A stretch of 64,000 nucleotides of DNA, from positions 15,698,427-15,762,426 of the forward strand of contig NC_049996.1 of assembly GCF_000003815.2 (NCBI RefSeq), read 5' to 3'. The position numbers and the translations under genes were made by a program. Under the pieces are notes generated by a model. The model did not search any database, was not told where the DNA came from, and saw nothing but the letters and a program-made list of their open reading frames with translations. Below, one piece after another: positions 58,501-64,000 of this stretch. The DNA is from Branchiostoma floridae. Its lineage: Eukaryota > Chordata > Leptocardii > Amphioxiformes > Branchiostomatidae. Within the stretch, counting starts at the first letter, position 1, and each line of letters starts with the position of its first letter.

Positions 58501-61500
58501 ATAGTATAGTATTTTGAATATTTAGAATTGTATAACAAAGTTGTGTTCTCCTGTAGAAGTGAGAACAGCCAGCTGAGGAGGAGAGTCCGTATTCTGAACC
58601 AGCAGCTCAGGGAGAAGGAGAGGGCTGAGAGGGAGAACAGGGCGCCTGACTTCAGCTTTGAGGGTGAGGCTTTTAAAGTCCTTCTGGCTTAGACATCATC
58701 TTGAGAGATGTCACAGTAGAATGACCTAGTGACTTCCCTGTCAATCAGAATTCCATGCTTGTCAGAGGACCTGCTCCCCAGTGTAAGGATGTGTAGTGCT
58801 TTAAATTTCTTGTTATTTTAAGAAAAGCGTGTCCAAATGAGGCCATGACGCATGCCTGACTAAAAGCCTGATGATGACCTTGTCCCCAGTGGAGTCTCTT
58901 CACTCCCTTCAGACATGCTATGATCGTGATGTTTTAGTGGTAGAATAGCTCTTGCGGTGGAGAGTAAGTGATATAGGTTTGGGCCCTCTTGTGACTTGTT
59001 TTGGAACTTCAGGAACCTGTTTAGGGTCAGACTTTTTTTGAAGAGATTCATTAGTCAAGTATGTACACAGTTAATAGGATTTTCATCAAGCAGTGACTAC
59101 TTTTTAAAGGTAAACACACGTACCTCCAAATTTTTTATGGCTATCAGACCATTTTGATCACGGAGTGACCAATGGACTCTCGTGGGAACTGGGTCACTAC
59201 GTGATCAAGATGGACTGAGTGATAGCTATCGAAAATTTGGAGGTACCTTTAAAAAGTAGTCACTGCTCAATGAAAATCCGATTAACCAGACATTTTTGAG
59301 TTGCTGTTGACCTTGTCCCCAGTCGAGTCTCTGCGCTCCATGAACATGTCCCTGCAGAAGCAGCTTTCCTGTAACAGTACTGCAGCAGAACTTCCAGTTG
59401 TGATATTTCGTGTGGTAGATTTTTGAGTTTTGAAATGTTGCTGTTGATCCTGTCCCCAGTCGAGTCCCTGCGATCCCTGAACATGTCCCTGGAGAAGCAG
59501 CTGCAGGACCAGGCCGGCCAGCAGGAGGCGCTGCAGTGCAGGGTGGAGGACCTGAGGCGGGAGTGCGACCAGCTCAGACTGGACAACAAGAACCTGATGG
59601 ACATGGTGGGGATGGATGGATAGATGGATGAATGAATGAAGGAATGAATGAATACAGGAATGAAGGAATGAGTGCGGGAATGAAGGAATGAGTGAGTGCA
59701 GGAATGAAGGAATGAATGAAGGGATGAGTGCATGAATGAAGGAAGGAATGAGTGCATGAATGAAGGAATGAATTAAGGAATGAGTGCAGGAATGAAGAAA
59801 TGAGTGCAGGAATGAAGGAATGAGTGAGTGAGTGCAGGAATGAAGGAATGAGTGCATGAATGAAGGAATGAGTGCATGAATGAAGGAATGAGTGCATGAA
59901 TGAAGGAATAAGTGCATGAATAAAGGAATGAGTGCATGAAGGAACGAATGAAGGAATGAGTGCAGGAATGAAGGAATGAGTGCATTAATGAAGGAATGAG
60001 TGAATGAAGGAAGGAAGGAATGAATGAAAGAAGGAATGAATGAATGAAGGAATTCTGTAGCTGAACAATTTCTGGTACAATGTATGTCAACTAATAATGA
60101 CAACTACATTGTACTAGCTATAAATGGTACCACGAGGCTACATACAAAACAGTTAAGTATTATTAGTAACATACTCTCTCCCAAGGAGGAATAGAGGAAG
60201 GAAAGCAATGAACGAAAGAAGGAATGAATGAATGAATAAAATAAGGAATTCACAATGTACAATGTATGACAACCAATAACAGCTACTAGTTATATCGACA
60301 ATGGTACTACAAGGCTACATACAGAACAACAAAATAATATTAATAACAGCACAGTCATGCATGAGTGATCTGGTCTTTCATTTGAAATGATTGACCTAGG
60401 TAGGCAGATATACGAGTTAAACATCATAGCAGTATATGGAAAATATCGTTCTGTGTTCCAGTAAGAGAGATGTGTGTTTTGGTTCTAATATTCTTAATTT
60501 AAACAATGCTTCTCTCTCTTTACTGTAGGTGGGGCAGAAGGACACCCAGAGCCTCAACACCAAGGCGGAGTGGGACGCCCAGATGGCCAGAGTTAAACAA
60601 GGTAACTGGTGGACATACTGACTGATAATTTCTAATTGATCCAAAGTCTGGTACATTGATTTTTTTTCAGGTCTGCTTTTTCCCGACCAGTCAAAGAAGA
60701 TAACCAGTTTTGTACCGGTACACCAGTCCCTTGGGCTGACTAGTCGTAATGGGGACATGAAGCCAGCAGCCCATTGTACGAGGGATCTTAAGGCATTGAA
60801 AAAGTCTACTTAATTATAACATTTCATAGCCTGCAGCAGTTCTAAGGTTTGAAGCGGAAGTTTGTTTATTTATTTGTTTATCTGTAGACGTGGGTGCTAC
60901 CTTACAGCAGGTCCAGGGTCTGAAGCTGAAATTGTATATTTATTTGTTTGTTTGTTTGTTTATCCCTGTAGATGTGAGTGCTACCTTACAGCAGGTCCAG
61001 GGCCTGAAGCTAAAGTTAGAGGCAGTAGAGATGGAGAACGGAACCCTCCTGGTGATGTTTGTTTGTTTATCCCTGTAGATGTGAGCGCTTCCTTACATCA
61101 GTGGAGATGGAGAATGGAACCCTCCGGATGATATTTGTTTGTTTGTTTATCCCTGTAGATGTGAGCACTACCTTACAGCAGGTCCAGGGTCTGAAGCTGA
61201 AGTTAGAGGCAGTGGAGATGGAGAATGGAGCCCTCCTGGTGATGTTTGTTTGTTTGTTTGTTTGTTTGTTTGTTTATCCCTGTAGATGTGAGCGCTACCT
61301 TACAGCAGGTGCAGGGTCTGAAGCTGAAGTTAGAGGCAGAAGCTGAAGTTTGTTTTTTATTTGGTTATGTTTGTTTATCTTTTTATTTGTTTGTTTATCC
61401 CTGTAGATGTGAGTGCTACCCTTCAACAAGTCCAAGGTTTGAAGCTGAAGCTAGAAGCAGTAGAGATGGAGAATGGAACCCTCCTGGTGACTATCAGACA

Positions 61501-64000
61501 GAAGGATGCAGAGATTAGGAGACTGGAAATTCTCACAAGGTCAGCTTCGGTTTTGTTACCTCCGTGAAATGGAGGTTTTGTACTGACTGCTGTGTCTTTG
61601 TCCCGGAGATGTCTGTTTGCAAGATAACAAAGAGGACGAAGCATGGAACTTTGTTCGAAGCTAGAAGTGCAATGCGGCTCTGCTGTGTTTCACAAATATG
61701 AAGGACAACTGCTTTGCCTTCTTAACTTAGATCAATAATGATATGATCTGGTGGCAGTGTTGTCTCCATCCCGAAATAAAAATTCAATTCTCGTGACGGA
61801 TAAAAATTTCGTCCCATCCATCCAAAACATCTAATCTTCCTGACATGAAATTGCTGAAAATATTGTTAAAGGTAAAAATGACTGATTTGACAACATAAAC
61901 ATGGACTCCCAAACAAAAGTTGAGAAGGGAAAAAAATAAAGCTTCAGCTAGACATCCATGCCTTGTGGTGAGTTTTTAAAGTACATTCTTGACTGATAGT
62001 TGTGATATAGTCTTAATATATGACCAGGTGGTCACTTTTTCCATGTCTCCCTGACTGCATACTCCTACGCAGGGACATCCAACACCCAAACTGCCTGTCT
62101 GGATGTACCCTGCTCTTCAGCCGTCACCCTTAGTTCCTGACCGCCCTGCTTATAAATATTAATGAGGTTACCTTACCCTTATACATGCAAGACAGCTTTT
62201 GAAAACAGAAAGCATATTCTCTGATTGGCTGACAGCTGGTTTGGGGGGGGACGTCCACAGGAACTAAGAGTGACGGTTGAAACAGCAGGGTACATCCAGA
62301 CAGGCAGTTTGGCTGTTGGATGTCCCTGCATAGGAGGATGCCCTGATTGATAATTGTGATGTTCCCATACTCTAGGGACCTCCACTCCAGCATGTCCTAC
62401 CTGCTGCGGGACCTGCAGAACTCAGGACCGGGCACCAGGAATGTGGATGGGCTCACTTTGGAGAGGGTGGAGCACTTCCTCAGGACACACAGTGTGGACA
62501 GGTAGCACCAGAAACCCTTCAAATAGCCTCACATCCACGCATAGTAAAGTTCTTTGTTGTACAACCAAAGGATTTACCTGCCAAAGGTTTTTGAAGTTCT
62601 GATGATTATTACCAGCTGTAAAATGCTAAATTTGCACTTTCTTTGAAACAATCGTTTTTCCGACCGCTCAATCATTGTGTCAATTGAGTAGAGATAGGCC
62701 TGGCCCATTTGTTAAGACAATTAAGCATGGAAAGTGTTTTTGCATGGAGATAAAACATCAACTAGTCTAAGGTTTTATAGTAGTCTTTCTACCTTCCTCA
62801 ATGCAATAATGACTGAACCTACTACCTGCAGCAAGGTACCATTGCAGTGGAAGAATTAGGTCCTAAAAGATGCTGCACTTTTATCCTGCCTCATCACTTT
62901 TAGAACTGCAGTCTTCTCACTGTAGCTGTTGAAAAGTTGAAGATGAGTCCACAAAAGTTTTTATGAACAGCCTGCATCTTACAACAGTAATAACCTGCAA
63001 TGAGCTGAAGTCATCTTGTGTTTTTATGTCTCCCAACAGCGTCCTCCAGCTTGCAAGTCCTGAGGGGGGTCAGCCCAACTTCTACGGCAGCCCAACACGC
63101 CGGACAGCGGAAAGCGACTTGCCTGGTCAACCGCAACCCCTCCCGACCAATCACCATGGCAGCGGGATGCCACGGCAACAAGAACCACGCCCTTCGGGTG
63201 GCCAGTTGCCACGGCAACCCTACAGCTCTCAGTCACATGCTACCAGCTATGGTCATCCATCACGCCTCCCCAGTTACCATGGCAACAAATCTCCACGGCA
63301 GCAGTCTGAACCACGCCTCCCAAGTTACCGTGGCAATTCGTCACCAAGGCAACAGTCTGAACCACCTCCCACAGCTGGTCCACAGGCAGAGCTACCCAAG
63401 ACTCCAGCGTCTGTAAAGAGGGCCTTACAGTTCGAGGATGTGAACGGAAGGAAGAGCGAAGACGTCACGGGAAGTTCTCTGACAGAACAGCACCTGGCTG
63501 ACCATCAGAGGAGTATTGAGGAGAAAAGTGTCCCAAAGTTTGGTGTCGGTAACAACGACGTTCCTGCAAGCTATGATCACTCTCAACAAGGTTTAACTAG
63601 AGAGGCTATATCCGCACACGACAGATCAGGACAGCAGTATACTGTCCCAGCGCCCCCCTCCCCCAAAAAGCAAGGTGTAGGAACTCAGGGTGTTCTGGCT
63701 CACTCGTTCAACGGTTATCCACCGTCCGACTTTGACCATGACTCCACCATGTACGCTTCCCTACCCTCCAATGTGGGGAGACCGCAGTGGAAGCCAACAC
63801 CAACAAAAGTGTTCATGGACAGAAAGCCAGCAGCACAAAAACATCAAGAAAACGGTGGAACAAAACTGCAGTGGTACCAGTCACAGTTCTCCCAACCTTA
63901 CAAAGAAAACATTCCAGATCGATCTACAAATGCTCGCTCTTTCAGACCAGATGGTGCTGACGTCAGCAGACCGAACTCGAAACAGGACCATCTCTTCAGA
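52594..64000 (+). CDS. CCDC14: Coiled-coil domain-containing protein 14 (CCDC14), 3' end beyond window
   Basis: Coding exons: 52594-52635, 52882-52940, 53373-53454, 54072-54162, 54430-54642, 55049-55997, 58557-58663, 59460-59605, 60529-60601, 61407-61539, 62376-62501, 63040-64000+. Phases match throughout; 994 codons are visible. Family landmarks: AGFSLYSTDSEDQ and GLDRCAALLGDIL near the N-terminus; TLRYLLRELQAAGDD; DINLALQPLR joined to SENSQLRRRVRILNQQLRE; ESLRSLNMSLEKQLQ; KLEAVEMENGTLLVTIRQKD and RRLEILTRDLHSSMSYLLRD. In vertebrates the protein is at centriolar satellites/centrosomes and influences centriole duplication. Exon 6 is long and Pro/Gln-rich; exon 12 has a repeated SPRQQSEP unit. 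A short out-of-frame uORF starts at ATG 52583 and overlaps the start. Introns 6, 7 and 9 carry exon-edge arrays. Confidence 0.95.
52707..52747. repeat. Perfect 20-bp palindrome
   Basis: Two exact 20-nt arms (TTCCTTACTACACATAGTTA and its complement) around one central base, in CCDC14 intron 1. No target duplication is obvious. Confidence 0.85.
56120..58556 (+). repeat. Tandem array of CCDC14 exon 7 5' edges with acceptors (12 decoys)
   Basis: Unit of roughly 157-181 bp: polypyrimidine TGTTCTCCTGTAG acceptor, the first ~35-45 bases of exon 7, then intron sequence. Decoy exon starts: 56281, 56452, 56614, 56793, 56951, 57109, 57290, 57452, 57612, 57772, 57950 and 58389, before the real one at 58557. 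Joined to exon 6 (phase 2), decoys read SENSQLRRRACILNQ then stop, or SENSQLRRTWLVS then stop. No convincing donor follows inside the decoys. An unrelated insert with (AAAC)n lies at about 58100-58365. Confidence 0.93.
58879..58930 (+). repeat. Decoy copy 1 of CCDC14 exon 8 edge
   Basis: CTTGTCCCCAG followed by a diverged exon start reading VESLHSLQ (exon-like start 58890). The real exon 8 at 59460 reads VESLRSLN. Confidence 0.65.
59074..59283. mobile_element. Palindromic MITE
   Basis: The left arm (GGATTTTCATCAAGCAGTGA, CTACTTTTTAAAGGTA, ACCTCCAAATTTT) is complemented by the right arm (AAAATTTGGAGGTACC, TTTAAAAAGTAG, TCACTGCTCAATGAAAATCC). About 210 bp in CCDC14 intron 7. Confidence 0.9.
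59310..59375 (+). repeat. Decoy copy 2 of CCDC14 exon 8 edge
   Basis: TTGTCCCCAG then an exon-like start at 59323 reading VESLRSMNMSLQKQL before diverging; it runs to a stop without a clear donor. Closely matches real exon 8. Confidence 0.85.
59612..60055. repeat. GAATGAAG-type simple repeat beside CCDC14 exon 8 donor
   Basis: About 440 bp of GGAATGAATGA/GAGTGCAGGAATGAA units starting about 7 bases after the exon 8 end at 59605. It creates long spurious minus-strand ORFs rich in HSF/IPS. Confidence 0.93.
60075..60345. repeat. Dispersed repeat, two copies
   Basis: TGGTACxACxAGGCTACATAC with flanking CAATGTATG and CAACxAATAA occurs near 60080-60165 and again near 60255-60345. A third relative is at 12728-12820. 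The family is not recognised. Confidence 0.6.
60880..61406 (+). repeat. Tandem array of CCDC14 exon 10 edges with acceptors (5 decoys)
   Basis: Exon-like starts after TATCCCTGTAG or TATCTGTAG at about 60888, 60972, 61079, 61159 and 61287, before the real exon at 61407. The most complete decoys encode DVSxTLQQVQGLKLKLEAVE plus MENG; one (61079) has an internal deletion. They are separated by (GTTT)n runs. Where a GTGATG follows CTCCTG the phase would not match the next copy. Confidence 0.9.
62062..62336. mobile_element. MITE with ~50-bp inverted ends (GCAGGGACATCCAAC)
   Basis: CTCCTACGCAGGGACATCC ... CTGTCTGGATGTACCCTGCT at the left, with the complementary AGCAGGGTACATCCAGACAG ... GGATGTCCCTGCATAGGAG at the right; the arms match almost throughout. 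A partial relative is at 47805-48000. It lies in CCDC14 intron 10, ending about 40 bases before the exon 11 acceptor. Confidence 0.92.

Noticed and set aside
59282-60103. Long minus-strand ORF (273 aa) rich in HSF, IPS and FLH repeats
   Set aside because: It is the reverse of the GAATGAAG simple repeat downstream of CCDC14 exon 8; no splice or start support.
60890-61346. Several overlapping plus-strand ORFs with FVCLF/IPVDVS repeats
   Set aside because: They are read-through of GTTT repeats between exon-10 copies; the true coding exon starts at 61407.

Overview
This is an intron-rich, MITE- and SINE-laden animal genome segment. Five protein-coding genes can be read exon by exon with matching phases. 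Protein similarity, gene content and repeat style fit an invertebrate deuterostome, most likely a cephalochordate (amphioxus, Branchiostoma). That assignment is inference; no species marker was searched. LAYOUT: (1) 120-10997, plus strand: 3' part of ANKIB1, an ankyrin/RBR ubiquitin ligase; 12 exons visible, 5' end outside the window. (2) 15275-20367, minus strand: a tandem-DED initiator caspase of the caspase-8/10 type, complete in 7 coding exons (595 aa). (3) 21443-22650, plus strand: NDUFB3, a small complex I subunit (91 aa), head-to-head with the caspase gene. (4) 27646-29619, minus strand: an unrecognised 471-aa coiled-coil protein. (5) 39856-50419, minus strand: SANBR (KIAA1841), SANT plus BTB, complete in 10 coding exons (660 aa). 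(6) 52594 to beyond 64000, plus strand: CCDC14, a centrosomal/centriolar-satellite coiled-coil protein, head-to-head with SANBR; 12 coding exons, the last open at the window end. Intergenic stretches 11.0-15.2, 23.0-27.0, 29.8-39.8 and 50.6-52.3 kb hold mostly MITEs, SINE pieces and simple repeats. HOW THE GENES RELATE: they are unrelated housekeeping or regulatory genes, not an operon. The one informative neighbourhood is caspase-8-like next to NDUFB3. Human NDUFB3 also sits beside the CFLAR/CASP10/CASP8 cluster, so this looks like ancient chordate microsynteny. MAIN UNUSUAL THEME: again and again, the edge of a real exon together with its splice site has been tandemly copied into the adjoining intron. 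Cases: ANKIB1 RING2 exon (1 decoy), ANKIB1 Cys/His exon (4 decoy donors), SANBR start exon (1), SANBR BTB exon (3 decoy donors), CCDC14 exon 7 (12 decoy acceptors), exon 8 (2) and exon 10 (5). A caspase exon edge is copied once further away, and the NDUFB3 stop-codon region is duplicated. The CCDC14 exon-7 array is the most striking: every decoy keeps its acceptor, would join in frame, and then hits a stop within about 16 codons. Cut-and-paste MITEs with perfect 8-bp target duplications (hAT type) and a large family with ACTCTCCAAGCAGAGG ends fill much of the rest.
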